NCBI GenBank assembly: GCA_902729315.2
Contig: LR746274.1
Coordinates: forward strand, 62,001 to 126,000
Length of the DNA stretch: 64,000 nt
Origin: Spirodela intermedia
Taxonomy: Eukaryota; Streptophyta; Magnoliopsida; Alismatales; Araceae
Direction of reading: 5' to 3'
Under the pieces are notes generated by a model. The model saw nothing but the letters and a program-made list of their open reading frames with translations, was not told where the DNA came from and ran no database searches. Both the position numbers and the translations under genes were made by a program. Every line of letters begins with the position of its first letter. Positions within the stretch are counted from its first letter, which is position 1. Positions 24,124-35,342 of the stretch are shown here, piece after piece.

Positions 24124-24460
24124 GAGAAGATGTAGTGCACGAGACTACCAGAGCCCAACAGGTGAAATAGCAATAGATGTAAAGATTGTGTAAATCCAAC
24201 TCTAATCATGAACTTCAGTTTTCGAAAAATTCTGGACAATCTGCCCGGCTGTTTGACGGGTAGTTCGGTGTTGCAACGAAAATTGACGTCTCCGGGAATA
24301 TCACAGTAATCAAGAATGAAGGCAGCATACTGGGTTAACTCTATCGTCATTGAAACATGCCGCAACAATGCCACGTGAAACGTCAGCTGAGCCCCAAGCT
24401 CATCCGAGGCATCCTCCCCGGAATTTCCTCCCCCGTCCTGCCGTGGCGACCGAGATATGA
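24124..24460 (-). pseudogene. Truncated duplicate of the WDR74 5' end
   Basis: About 340 bp closely resembling 14701-14989 (WDR74 intron 2, exon 2) joined directly to 15169-15231 (start of exon 1 and leader). About 180 bp holding most of exon 1, intron 1 and the start of exon 2 is missing at the junction near 24398. The fragment keeps the exon 2 donor region and the ATG trinucleotide but cannot encode the protein. Its left edge abuts the upstream end of transporter copy A exactly where similarity to copy B stops. Confidence 0.8.
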
Positions 24461-24769
24461 TGATAGGGCCCCTAACTCTAGGGAAGCATTTCCGCAAGTA
24501 TGAGTGATGAGGGACAACCCGCTGAGTTGGGCTCAAGGCGGTGGCGGCACGGGCGGCAATGGTGGCACGGGCGGCGATGGTGGCAGCGATGGGTGATGGG
24601 TGGCTGGCAGACGGCGGCGAAACAGATGTGCAGTGGCAATGGATGGGCGACGGCGGTGCTGGCGACGGGGAACGGCATAACGGCGGCGGCGGAAGGAGAA
24701 GGTGATGACGGAGGCGGCTGGAAGGTGGGACAACGGCGCCGGAACATTGTATTCAGTTTGGTGGCTGCA
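24461..24769. other. GGC/GGT-rich low-complexity stretch
   Basis: Imperfect GGCGGCA/GGTGGCA repeats between the WDR74 fragment and the gypsy element. Frames stay open because of the repeat. No gene is supported. Confidence 0.5.
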
Positions 24770-26538
24770 TATACCTATTGCGGATGGTGAACTTGTTCAA
24801 AGCTCTGTAGTCCACACACAACTTGAGGCTTCCATCCTTCTTCTTCTTGAATAACACTAGTGCACAGAATGGTGACTTAGACGGTTGTTCCTTCTTCTGA
24901 TAAGCCTTGAATCTGTGTGTGCAATTCTGTAAGGTGATGTGGTGGCATCTTGTATGGTGCCTGCGTTGGGGGGTTGGCCCCTAGGACCAGTTCTATGGCA
25001 TGGTCTACACCTCTTCTTGGAGGTAGTTTGGCCGGTAGCTTTTCTGGCAGCCTCAATGGCTAAGATGAAATGTGGTTTTCTGCCCCTTTGGATTGCTACT
25101 CTTTTAAGAAAAACTCCTATAGTCACTTTTGTCAGAAAGTACATGTCCAATAATGTACCGAATGAGATAAAAGACATCACAATGTAATCTAGGTGACCCT
25201 CTCACCTTCTCACCTTTGTGCATACTCTCTTTGTGACTCCCACAAATGGTCACGTAGAGGAAGCTGCAGCCTTGAATCTTGCCTTGGTGGGTTACTTTGA
25301 GGTCGATTCTCTAAACTTCTCCTAGAGAAATGAAGTTACTTGTTGCACCACTATCCACCATTTCTACGATTATTTTTTCATCAACTTGGGCCTTGACATA
25401 CACTAATCTCTTTCTTGATTACCCTTGTGTCGATTGTAAACAGTTAATGATTTCAAAAGAGTTGATACCTTCCTTAACTTTCTCCTCATCGTTGTTCAGT
25501 TGAATGATGTTCAACTATGGCCTCTTGTTGAAGCTTGGGTAGTCACACTTCTTATATAGTCCCCCACAAATGAAACAGCTCGTTCCGTACAATTTCTCAT
25601 TGTCCTTGGACGAAATTGAGTTAGGTAATGTGTGAGTCCTCCTCTCCATCCCTATCGCTCATTTTTGTGACCATATTGCCCCTCACAGCCCTTTCGTGTA
25701 GCTTTTGAGGTGGGTTAACTATGTTGGTAGTCCTCGAGGCTCTCGATGATCCTACACGTTTCCTCCAAGGTGGCGGCATGGTACTTAAGACATTATCTCC
25801 TTACTCACGGTTATAGCTCGACTAGCAAAAATTATATTATGAGTTCTTCGAGGCTCATTGGGATGTTGAGCATCGATGTCAAGAATCTTTGCACATACTC
25901 ATGTGGAGTCACTTTGTTTCAGTGTTGTCAACTCAAACACCACTTTAAACAGCCAAATCAAGGGTTTGAAATATCACATGAGGGAGGTTTTGAAGTCCTC
26001 CTATGTCTTTTGCATGTCCTCTCCCTTCGTCCTCCACTATATGGCTACTGAGTCTTCGAAGAATCGTGTGGTGATCCCAAGACATTCAACATCGGTGTAG
26101 TCATGGTCCCTGAGGTAGTTGCCTACCTCTCACAAGAAGCCATCCACCTTGGTCGTATACCTCTAGCCCAAGAACGACCCAAGGGAAGGCCAATTCATTC
26201 CCGTCCCCCCATCTAGTGGTTAATCCCCCATTGGTGGAGTCGCTCGCTGAAGGTTATGAAGTTTTTCTCTATTGCGGGAGGCTCTTCCCCACTAATATTG
26301 CTCGTAGATTCTCTTTGAAACTCCTCCACCTTATTTGTTGATTAGATGTGCTCTTTCAGTTTCTTTTGCCTCTTGTTTGAGCACTCTTCTCATTGGGCTT
26401 TCATTTCATGAAGCTTGAACATGTTTCATTCGAGCGTCCTTTCGACCGCCTAGAAGGACTCTCGTGTGGACTGTAGTTCCTACTCCAATCATGCAATACG
26501 TAGCCCTTCTCTCCTTTCTCTTATGGCTCTAATACCAC
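24770..26538 (-). mobile_element. Truncated Ty3/gypsy retrotransposon: gag, protease region and start of RT
   Basis: Read on the minus strand from a primer-binding site at 26525-26537 (TGGTATTAGAGCC, one mismatch to the initiator-Met tRNA site). Downstream come a gag region, a degenerate zinc knuckle at about 25527-25582 (CFICGGLYKKCDYP, with Tyr where His is expected), a protease-like stretch, then reverse transcriptase. RT signatures are LPPRRGVDHAIEL near 24980-25030 and [20 protein letters not shown] near 24795-24855. The frame is broken several times and the element stops at about 24770, lacking most of RT, RNase H and integrase. Dead element. Confidence 0.8.
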
Positions 26539-27196
26539 TGTTACACGTTGGGTGAAATGTGGCACTAGCTAGCTAAGATATGCTCTCCAATTAGTCATCT
26601 AAATATTCAATAAAGCTCACAAATGGTCTCCCTCCCATCTGCTCCCCCCTTCCTCGGTTATGAAGGGGGAGAGAAATGGACTAACCGTTATAGGGGGTTT
26701 GGAGTAGCCGTTACGCCTGAGTTTTAGTTAGTCGTTGAGGCGTAATGGTCGTCTCGCTTGCTAGCTGTTGGGGTGCCTCGTGTGCCCTGCTGACCGTTCC
26801 GCTTGCTCGGGCGTCATCCCACCCGTCGGCATCCATTGTGTCCCTTGGGACTACGTTCCCGCCGTTGCACAGGTGTATTAGTCTTCCTGCCTCCCGTAGG
26901 GGTTCCGTGTGTATGGGGACCCATTTTGTCTTGGGTCCTGTGATGCCTTGCCACTATGCCGCACAAGTTCGTCATGCCACGTGCACCGCCGTGCCACATG
27001 CACCCATTGTGCCATGTGCGCCCATTGTGCCTGCTCTGCCAAACACCCCCCCCCATGCTTGCTGTGTCGAGTGTGCCCACCGTGCCGTGCGTACCCGCCA
27101 TGCCGCGTACGTCCACTGTGCCACACGTGAGCCTGCCCTATCACGGGTGCATGTTTCCCCTTGCGGGTCTACTATGTTGTTGCTTCCTCCGTGACA
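26539..27196 (-). repeat. 5' LTR of the minus-strand gypsy element
   Basis: 658 bp, TG...CA ends (plus strand begins TGTTACACG and ends CGTGACA), directly adjoining the primer-binding site. The middle is a GC-rich set of imperfect short repeats around CCATGTGC/CGTGCC. Similar in inverted orientation to 28422-28935. Confidence 0.7.
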
Positions 27197-27719
27197 CCAT
27201 GTACTTGAAGTGCTTCCCTCGATGGTGGATCAGCAGCACTTTGGGACACGGATGAAGAAATTCATGAAGGAGAAGACAGACACAGGTTCACACCTACTTT
27301 ATACTCGTAGCTGAGCAAGTGTTCTAGGATCGTGCGATAAAAAAAAACATATGAACTAATATCTATTTCAATTATTTTTTATAATATCAATATATGATCA
27401 TTGTCTATGTTATAGAATTCTTTGTATAAATAGTGAAGATGTAGAAACTGAAGTATGAATCATTTTTAATACTATAGGTACCTTTGAACTAACATTTACT
27501 CATGTAATAATGGATATAATATGAATTTGAGTTATTCTCATTAAAAATCACAAACTTCAAGTTTAAAAAAATATGTGCAAAGTTAGGTTGCATTTTTTGC
27601 ATATGTAGTCCACACACATGTTTGAGGTTTCCACTATGTCTTGGCAGGACATAGGTAAGACAGTATGTCTCAGCCAAGCAAGACAACAAGATAGAACTCT
27701 TACATTCAACACAGTTGGC
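27197..27719. other. Unassigned sequence between gypsy remnants
   Basis: AT-rich, no recognisable domain or gene. Probably host or decayed element sequence between the two oppositely oriented remnants. Confidence 0.4.
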
Positions 27720-28421
27720 GTACAACCTTCAATGAAGTAGTGTCACGGGTTACTCCCCCTTCAAGCTAGCCACAAGACGCCAACTATTGATACCCCCGAG
27801 AGGTGTTATGTAGTCACTAGACTAGTAGTGGAACACATGGACATGTTGGAGACAAAAAATGACAATCTCCAATAAGCAATGAATAAAATGAAAAAGTAGG
27901 TAGACAAATATCAACGAAAAGTTGAGTTTCGGTAAGGTGACAAGGTGCTACTTCGAATGAACCCCAAAATTCACTGATGTATGAGAGACACTGTCAAGAG
28001 CTGAAGCTTACTTCGACGGTTTGAAGACCCCTTCACAATCTTGGAGTGAATCGGCTCAATGACATATAGAGTATAGTTGCCCTCGAGGTTGCCCATTCAC
28101 CCAGTCTTTCATGTATTATTATTGAAGAGATACAAGGCCGATCAAAAGAACCTAGAAAGGAACAAAGTCATATCACAACCTCCATTAGTCAGAACAACCT
28201 TCTCAAGGAAAATCGACGATATCCTAACTCACAAGTTCATTGACGGAGGTGGCCACCATAACGTGCACAAGCACTTAGACATCTTCATATGATGGGAAGG
28301 AGACCCACGTGAAGCAGCAACGTGACACCACGAGAAGGACCTATGGTAATTCGAGGAACAACTTGTCAAGTACCTTGCAACTCACTTGATGAGGATGTCA
28401 GATTCTTCAAGGTGGGGAGAA
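27720..28421 (+). mobile_element. Ty3/gypsy 3' remnant: integrase C-terminus and chromodomain-side region
   Basis: Plus-strand decayed frames reading KYQRKVEFR then GDKVLLRMNPKIH, then a 71-codon open stretch from 28077 with IHPVFHVLLLKRYKAD, the typical integrase C-terminal motif of Ty3/gypsy elements. A purine-rich GGTGGGGAGAA lies right before the LTR start. Stops and frameshifts throughout. Confidence 0.7.
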
Positions 28422-28935
28422 TGTTATGGAGGAAGTAGCAACATAGCAGACCCGCAAGGGGCCACAAGCACCCGCGATAGGGCAGGCTCACGGGGTAGGA
28501 CAAGCACATGGGGCACAGCAGGCACGCGCGGCACGGTGGACGTGCTCGGCACGACTGGTGTGCTCTACAAAGCAGGCACGACAAACACATATGGCACGGC
28601 GGGCACACATGGCATGACGGACTTGTGAGGCATGGTGGCAATGTATCACAGGACCTAAGACAAAATGAGTCTTCAGACACACAAAACACCGCAGGAGGCG
28701 AGAAGACTAATACACCCACGCAATAACGGGAATGTAGTCTCGGGGGACGCAGTGAACGCCGACGGGCGAGATGACACCGGAGTAGGTAGAACGGTCGGCA
28801 GGGCACTCGAGGCGCCCCCAATGGCTAGCAAGCGAATCTGCTTTCCTCCCCTTTCATAATCAAGGAAAGGGGGAGAACATACAGGGGGAAGACCCTTTGT
28901 GAGCTTTATTGAATATTCAGAGGACTAACACAGAC
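28422..28935 (+). repeat. 3' LTR of the plus-strand gypsy remnant (truncated)
   Basis: Starts TGTTATGGAGGAAGTAGCAACATAG, the same as the minus-strand LTR start with few changes. It follows that LTR as an inverted copy down to GTGAGCTTTATTGAATATT, where similarity ends near 28935. Confidence 0.65.
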
Positions 28936-29287
28936 CTCAGTGGCGTAGTCCCAGGTGTTTGTTCCACTTGTTCTTTTCTCATATCCTCTCAAGTAGACCT
29001 CCCCCAGTCCAGAGATCAGGTGGGATGTTAGGTTTGAGGCTATCGTATTGTCGTCCCAACTTTTGTGTGTGTTTCTTCTAGGTGGATAGGGGTTTCGACG
29101 TGGCTAACCCCGAGTGATGGGCGGGTTTCCCCAGTTGTACTGTGATTTCATGCCGCCTTATGTTGATTTCGATGTGTGGGCCGGTTATTCGTCTCATATT
29201 CCCTCACTCTCTTGGATTAGTTAACAGCAAAAATGTGAGTTTCTTGGGGCCGAGGTATGATCGAGTACGTCGGCATGCCCGACAGAC
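28936..29287. other. Unassigned spacer before transporter copy B
   Basis: About 350 bp, no gene recognised. It lies between the truncated LTR and the start of the duplicated segment. Confidence 0.4.
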
Positions 29288-29692
29288 TATCTAGACGGGT
29301 ATTACAGTTGGATGAACTGGCAGCCTCCGAAGCTTAGCCAGTAGTAGTACCTCAAAAGTATAAAATGGTGGAAATCTGCATTGCTGGTGAGGAATGAATG
29401 AACCGGCGGCACTGACATGCGCACAGCGAGCTCATCTTAAGCAAGCAGATGAGGAGACACCTCCTGACCTATCTAAGGCGCAGGCGGGCATTCTTGCCCA
29501 CGTTCCCCAGAACCTAAAGTTTCGCTGGTATCTTCGGTCAGTGCTTCATAGCCCGCGTCATCCACGAGGTCTGTCTTGGTTGAACTGGCGTCGCTGCTCA
29601 GAAGCAAGTAGTCATATTAGTGTTGAGCAAAACTGTACTTGGGCGAGAGTGACGAACCAGAGATTTTTCGGGGTGATCAGAGAAAGGACGTA

Positions 29693-32463
29693 CTACACCG
29701 AGTAGGTGACCAGCCCAATGGCTTCGACTCCGAATGCGAGATAGTAAAGCCAGTCCACCTGCAGTTTACGGCGACAAAATGAGCCATTAGCAACAGGGAA
29801 GGGAGCTATCGATCAAGGAGCACGGTCTCGGAGGGGGGAGGAGGAGATTCAGACCTTCTGACGGTAGTAGAATACGCGGATGATTATCGCCCACATGTCG
29901 GAGGTGAGAAGGGAGAGATTGAACAAGGTCGCGCCGCCCAACTGCGACCAAGCTTGTGAGCCTTTGTCAACGACGGTTTCCAGTCGGAAAATGTGCCGAG
30001 GGATGAGGAAGCGGAGGCTGACCTTGAGAACAAAAGGGACCACGCTGTAGAAAAGAGCTGACGCAATAGCAAACCCGGCGAACAGCGCTACCTGAAGAAC
30101 AAAGAGTCTCGGTCGGATGGTTTCCACGCGATTCAATTAAAAACCTCCGTCGGCTCGTTTTGCTGAAATTTTAGAGCATTCCTTCCGTCCTGAACAAATC
30201 GAAACAGATGGACCTGTTCCGCTCCTTCACGGCATTCCTGGGTAGGAAACAAAGAGGAAGGATAGAAGAGATTCGTCAGCTATTTACCATAGTTGCAGAC
30301 CACTTGACCGCCTCTAGATCCTTCCTCTCGAACACAGATCTGCGAGAGGGTCATGGAATATAGCACAGTCGATTGCCCGCCGCAGCACTGTGTTGATGAA
30401 TACAGTTCCCGATCACAGTTTTAGCGGAATTATGTCTCTTGGCCCGATGATTTAATAGCTCAAGTATAGAGATCGAGCATGCCGTGGGAAGGACAGAGGA
30501 ACCGGGCAGCTTGAGCATGCCTCTTCGGTGTTCGCTCAGAAAATTCAAAAGGATACATCTCGCCAACGCTGACGAGCGTGCCGAACAGACCGAGCATCGC
30601 CAGGACTTCCACCCGGTCTTTTTTCTTCACACAAAATTCCTGCATTTGTTTTTGGCAAAGAAGAGGGGAGCACGATTGGGAGTCAGTAACTAACTACCCA
30701 CGCCTCGGTCAATCAGTCCTTGCCTAAACATCAGCAATATTTTTAGGAGGAAGAAAGATCGGAATAATGTTAAGTATGATATCTGTTGAAGTCCGAGTAA
30801 CAGTCTTGATATCGAGAAAGAACAGAAGAAACGGAACCCAGACAAGGAAAGTCGTCTCTTTGACCTCTCCAACATTGCTGAATGCGTAAAAAAACGTCCC
30901 CGCGATGACCAGCATGTCGCCCAAGAGGGGTTTCTTCCCACCTGAGACAGACAAACAGACAGACACAGGGTCAACGACGAAGATTGTGCATGTCAAAAGA
31001 GAAAAAAAAAGCTGTTGTGACCCATGACAGGGAAGGAAGTCTGGGAGCCCCCGCGACGCTTCTGGACGCGGGTTGTGATTCTATTACAAGCATAAAATTC
31101 ACTGCCCTGTCCATCATCCGAGCCACTTCGATCAAATAATCCATGTTTGATCCTTCTTCCCAAATAAAACCAAAAAAAAAAAGATGAAGAAGAGAAAAGA
31201 GAAGAGCTCACTCACCACCAGTGGAGTCCCACGCATCCGAGAGAAGCACCAGTCCCAGGCCCGCTACGCAGGTGGCCGCCCCCAGAAACTGAGCAATGGA
31301 GTATCGCGTTCCCAGAGCAAACCAGGTGAGGATGATGACCCATGGTATGGTCCAGCAATCCAAGAGCGTCGCACTGGTAATCGAAGTGTACTGGTAGGCC
31401 TTCACGACTGTGCGTCAGGGAGAGAGAAAGAGGGAGAGAAGAGTGAGAGAGGCAGTGTTTATATTCGCCATTCGCAGAACAAAGACGCCGCCCGCATAAA
31501 AACAGAGGACAATTCGTGAAAGACTGCGCGATAAATAAGGCAGCGGACGAAAACTCATCGAAGAAGTGGGAAACGAGAAGGACTGCAATCCCCCGTCGAG
31601 TGGGAGGACTTTTCAAAAGATGGGATCGGTCTCACAGAGGCTGATGCCAACGATAGTTCACATGGATTATCTGATTGTCGTGTCTGGTCTGCAATCGGAG
31701 TCCGAAGAACTTTGAGCTGTTAAAGCTCTCCCTCAGTTGCCCGCCAAAGGCGAGAGATCAGATTGATGGGGTAGCCAAGAGGACCGAGCTTTCTCGTTTA
31801 TGGGGTAGAAATTGCTGCTCTAATGGAGAGGAGGACTCGCAGGGTGTGTTACGCGCCGTCGACAGCACAAAGGAGAAGAAGTTTCTTGATGGGTAGAGAA
31901 TCACCGAGGTAGTTCCCTTGGACGTCGACGATCGCCAAGGCCAGGTACCAGTACCAAGGAACCTGCGAAAAAAGTTCCGAGCAGTGAGAGAGCTGTCAAA
32001 TGCCAAATCCGATGCGGCCTCGCGCGTCCGATCTTGATCCGTAGATCACACACAGCCATCGATCTCGTCGTTTGAACGGATATATGTACATTCGTAACGA
32101 ACGATCTATACCCGCGACGGAATGAAAAACTCTCTCTGGAAAAGGGGTAGAATCCGGTGTCGGTCATACCAGGAGCTTTTGGCGACGGAACAAGAAGACG
32201 GCGCCGTACACCAGAGTTAAGGAGACGTAGGTGAAAAAGGACTGGGTGAGCGGCGTGTCAACGCCTGCGTGGAGGAGATCAAATCTCAGATTTCAATCTC
32301 AGAAGATGTAGAAGAAGAAGAAGAGAAAGAAGGGGGGAGGAGACTCACCGCGTATGGCGATTAGGGAGGACGTGAAGCTCACCACCGCCAGGAGAAGGGA
32401 AACGAGCTGCCCCAGGAAGAGTACGAGCGCAGTCCTCCATACCTCCTTCCTGGCGACGGCCAT
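29693..32463 (-). CDS. SLC35F1/F2/F6-like (DUF914) membrane transporter, copy B
   Basis: Ten exons: 32349-32463, 32170-32264, 31905-31962, 31216-31407, 30865-30941, 30557-30639, 30288-30339, 30023-30091, 29855-29941, 29693-29758. They splice to 297 aa, all frames consistent. It belongs to the drug/metabolite transporter superfamily, solute carrier 35 family F (plant DUF914 proteins). Family-typical stretches include VPWYWYLALAIVDVQGNYL, the segment SITSATLLDCWTIPWVIILT, FSNVGEEFCVKKKDRVEV and NLSLLTSDMWA. About ten hydrophobic membrane segments, with no cleavable signal needed. Substrate is unknown for the plant members; localisation to endomembranes or plasma membrane is inference. One intron (30340-30556) is of U12 type. 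Copy A sits about 8.7 kb to the left in the same orientation. Unlike copy A every splice site is intact, so this is the likely functional gene. Confidence 0.9.
30340..30556 (-). other. U12-type intron in transporter copy B
   Basis: 217 nt, identical in its signals to copy A: donor GTATCCTTTT after AT, branch-like TTCCATGAC ending about 10 nt before CTCGCAG. It splits an Ile codon (AT/A) that is conserved in the family. Confidence 0.75.
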
Positions 32464-32920
32464 CGACGAGATGGGGAGGGAGGAAAGGCGAGGGAGGCCG
32501 CAGAAGCCGTTGGAGATGGAGAGAGAGTGACGGACTGCGTTTTTAATATCGGTACCAACGGCCGCATCTTATTCGCCGCCGAAGCCGTCGTCTTTAGCCG
32601 CTCTGACGCGCCTCCGGCGAGTTGGTAGTTGGTTGGGTTGGGGGTGGAGAGCCGCACCTGATTCGGGGGTTACGTCTGCCCGCTGTGGTAGCTGCGAGCT
32701 ACCGTGCCGGGCCCCACGAGAAGCCCCTTCATCACTACTTCACAGACCCCCCTTCCCCCGCATCGACGGCTGGGATCTCGCGCGTCTTCGATCGCCATGA
32801 GATTAATGGGCCCAACCAGTTTAAACGACTGGACGACCTTCTTCCTGTTCTTCATTACGGTGAGCTTGTGGCCCGGTCCATTTGACAGTGGTCCACCGGC
32901 CCACCTGCTGCTGGCACCAC

Positions 32921-34012
32921 CGCCCACGAAGACCATGGAAAATCGAACGTTGACTTTGAGCATCGAGAAGGATAAACATGTAAGGCTGATATCATATTTT
33001 TCCCCTTTTGTAAAAATAGCCTTTTTTAAGCCGGGCACGTGACTCTCGGCTGTTGGGTTCCCCGCTCGAGGGCGGAAGCTTCGCGCCGCCAAATAAAAAG
33101 CCGGCTTTCCCACTTTTTTTCTTAGAATAAGGAGCACGAAAATTGGGGGATATTTTTTCCCTGCTACAGCGGAGAGCCGTAATTAATCTATTTATCCCAT
33201 AATTATAATATTAGTATGAGAAGACAGGTGGGTTATCAGCGGCGGCGTCAACGGGCCGGGCCGTCCAAATCCGGGCCAAGCCATGTGGATAAGGCACAGG
33301 TAGGGGGCCTATCTACGGCAGGGGAGGAGGGACCACCCAAGGCGTTGGGCCCGGCTGAAGCTTATCGAGTAAGCGCATCCAGCGGTGCCCCCCGGATTCG
33401 GGCCTTCTCGCGCCGTCGAAGGCTCCCTCTCCCCCACCCGGTCGTGGCTGCTCGTGACGAAGCGGTCCGAGTCGGTGACTCGTCTCGGCGGGGTGGTCCC
33501 ACGATCTCCATCATCCACACTCTCTGCGTCCGGCCGACACCGCTGCCTGTCGCCCGAGGCCGCGGACCGGCACGTGCCACGCCCGCGTGCGGATCCGACG
33601 GGCGTCGTGTCCAAGTCATCCCCTTGGCCCAGACCGGCGTCTTCTAGAGCCCCGCCTAGCTTACGTGTCGAGCTCTGGACCGCCGAGAGAGTCCCGCCCT
33701 CCGTCAACACGGGGGGCGGCCGGCCAAGTCACTCTCGCCCGTTGGGGTCGCCGGAGATAGCCCGGCCGCGCGTGAACGCTGCGGTGGGGGTGGCACCGCC
33801 ACGTCACCAGGCCTCGGTGCATATTTTTTTTTCTGAAGAGATAGAAAGAGAGCGGACTTGGGGGGAAGGGGGGTAATCTCAATGGGGTCCACGATAAGCC
33901 CGACTGCGGCTCTCGAAAAACCGCCTCCGGGGCGGCCGATTCCACGTCTTCACGCCTTCCAGAATAGTAAATACATAAATAAATTAATAAAATTAAATAA
34001 TGGCGTCCGCCT
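32921..34012. other. Spacer between transporter and SAP promoters
   Basis: Divergent promoter interval: transporter copy B reads left, the SAP gene reads right. A CACGTG G-box lies at about 33037-33042. The rest is GC-rich with several overlapping open frames on both strands that match nothing I know. Confidence 0.5.
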
Positions 34013-34020
34013 TTATATAT
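34013..34020 (+). promoter_or_regulatory. TATA box of the SAP gene
   Basis: TTATATAT preceding a C/T-rich leader. The first exon appears to end at 34232 (CCTG/GTAAGT), so the leader would be roughly 190 nt. Confidence 0.55.
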
Positions 34021-34232
34021 GCGCCGACCCTTGCCCGTGTCAGCCTTGTCGCAGTTCCCAGTTTTCCAGGCTGTAAAAACCAGACCTTTTTAGGTCCAAT
34101 CCTCCAGACCAGCCGCCCACTGCCGGCTCCCCCTTCCCTCTCCGATCTCGCTGCCCTCTCCTCCTCGTCCTCCTCGTGGCCCGGCCGATCTCCAGCGCAA
34201 CCACGCCCGGCGGGGCTCGCTCCTCTCGCCTG

Positions 34233-34760
34233 GTAAGTCACTCGTCCTTCGGATCCAAGCCGCCCTTCGCCGCCCTCTCTCCTCTCTCCTCTTCCTATCG
34301 GAGTCGGATCGCTCAGATGGACGCTTCTCGCCTCGCTCCTTCCCGGTGACGGCCCGGCTACCCCCCGTGGGTGGGGGGTAGCATGTGGTTTCTGGTTTCC
34401 GATCGCTCTTCTCGTGATTTCTTCCTCTCTCTCTGATCGCGTCGGATTGTATTTTTTGGGTTTTTCCGGCCCCATCTTCGTCGTCCTCTGATTTTATTCA
34501 CCGTGCGGCTATTTTTCTCGTTTTCCTTCGCCGTGTGTCCCTGTGACTTGGACGTCTAGGGGTCCTGTCTGTGTTCGGGGACGCTTTGACGTGTTCTTCG
34601 CGGTGATTCCAGGTCCTTCCCGGAAGATGCCCTCTGAGCTTATCTTCTTCGGCCCCATCCTCCCTCTCCTATGACGTGTTCTTCTTCTTCTTCGATCCTT
34701 CGATCCTTCGGCGGCCGACACCGTCTTATCCCCCCTTTTGATTCTCCCTAATTTGTGCAG
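34233..34760 (+). other. 5' UTR intron of the SAP gene
   Basis: 528-nt intron with donor CTG/GTAAGT and acceptor TTTGTGCAG/CTCTG, ending 45 nt before the start codon. T-rich throughout. A leader intron right before the ATG is usual in plant SAP genes and often boosts expression. Confidence 0.7.
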
Positions 34761-34805
34761 CTCTGTCGAGGACCGACTCTTGCGAAGCTCTCCCGAGAAG
34801 GAGAA

Positions 34806-35342
34806 ATGGCGGAAGAACATCGGTGCGAGGCTCAGGCAGAGGCCCCACGCCTCTGCGCCAACAACTGCGGCTTCTTCGGCAGCCCCGCGACCCTCGGCCT
34901 CTGCTCCAAGTGCTACCGGGACCATCGACTCAAGGAGGAGCAGGAGGCCTCCGCCAAGAAGGCCGTCGAGAAGTCCCTCTCCGCCGTCGCCGCCTCCTCC
35001 TCCTCCCCGCCGGTGGTCGCTCCTCCGTCTCCCATCGTCTCCATCTCCGTCGAGGCCGTGCCTCCGCTCTCTCTGAACCAGGAGGAGGCTCCCAGCTCAC
35101 AGCTGGTCCTAGAGACCCCGTCCGCCGCAGCGCCGCCACCGGCGGTGCAGTCGGGTCGATGCACGGCGTGCCGGAAGAGGGTTGGGCTGACGGGTTTCAG
35201 GTGTCGATGCGGGGAGATGTTCTGCGGGTCTCACCGGTACCCTGAGCAGCACTGCTGCACGTTCGACTTCAAGTCAGCCGGCCGAGAGGCCATCGCCCGG
35301 GCTAATCCCGTCGTGAAGGCAGATAAGCTCGACAAAATATAA
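34806..35342 (+). CDS. A20/AN1 zinc-finger stress-associated protein (SAP)
   Basis: 178 aa, no intron in the coding region. A20 finger at residues 17-36 (C17, C21, C33, C36; CANNCGFFGSPATLGLCSKC), a Ser/Pro/Ala-rich linker, then an AN1 finger with ligands C119, C122, C133, C135, C140, H143, H149 and C151. The end is the usual AIARANPVVKADKLDKI. In plants these proteins bind ubiquitin through A20, can act as E3 ligases or redox sensors, and rise under cold, salt or drought. ATG at 34806 lies just after the leader intron; the frame is open farther upstream but without an ATG before it that would fit the family. It converges with the NFU gene on the opposite strand. Confidence 0.96.
   Translation: MAEEHRCEAQAEAPRLCANNCGFFGSPATLGLCSKCYRDHRLKEEQEASAKKAVEKSLSAVAASSSSPPVVAPPSPIVSISVEAVPPLSLNQEEAPSSQLVLETPSAAAPPPAVQSGRCTACRKRVGLTGFRCRCGEMFCGSHRYPEQHCCTFDFKSAGREAIARANPVVKADKLDKI

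Larger units (their letters stand above)
29288..32920 (-). repeat. Duplicated segment, copy B
   Basis: Counterpart of 20600-24123. Similarity runs from the 3' flank of the transporter gene through its promoter to about CCCACCTGCTGCT at the upstream end. Copy B has about 90 extra bp in intron 3 (near 31420-31510). Confidence 0.75.

Noticed and set aside
26525-26537. Possible tRNA-Met sequence
   Set aside because: Only 13 bases complementary to the tRNA 3' end; it is a retrotransposon primer-binding site. No cloverleaf is present.
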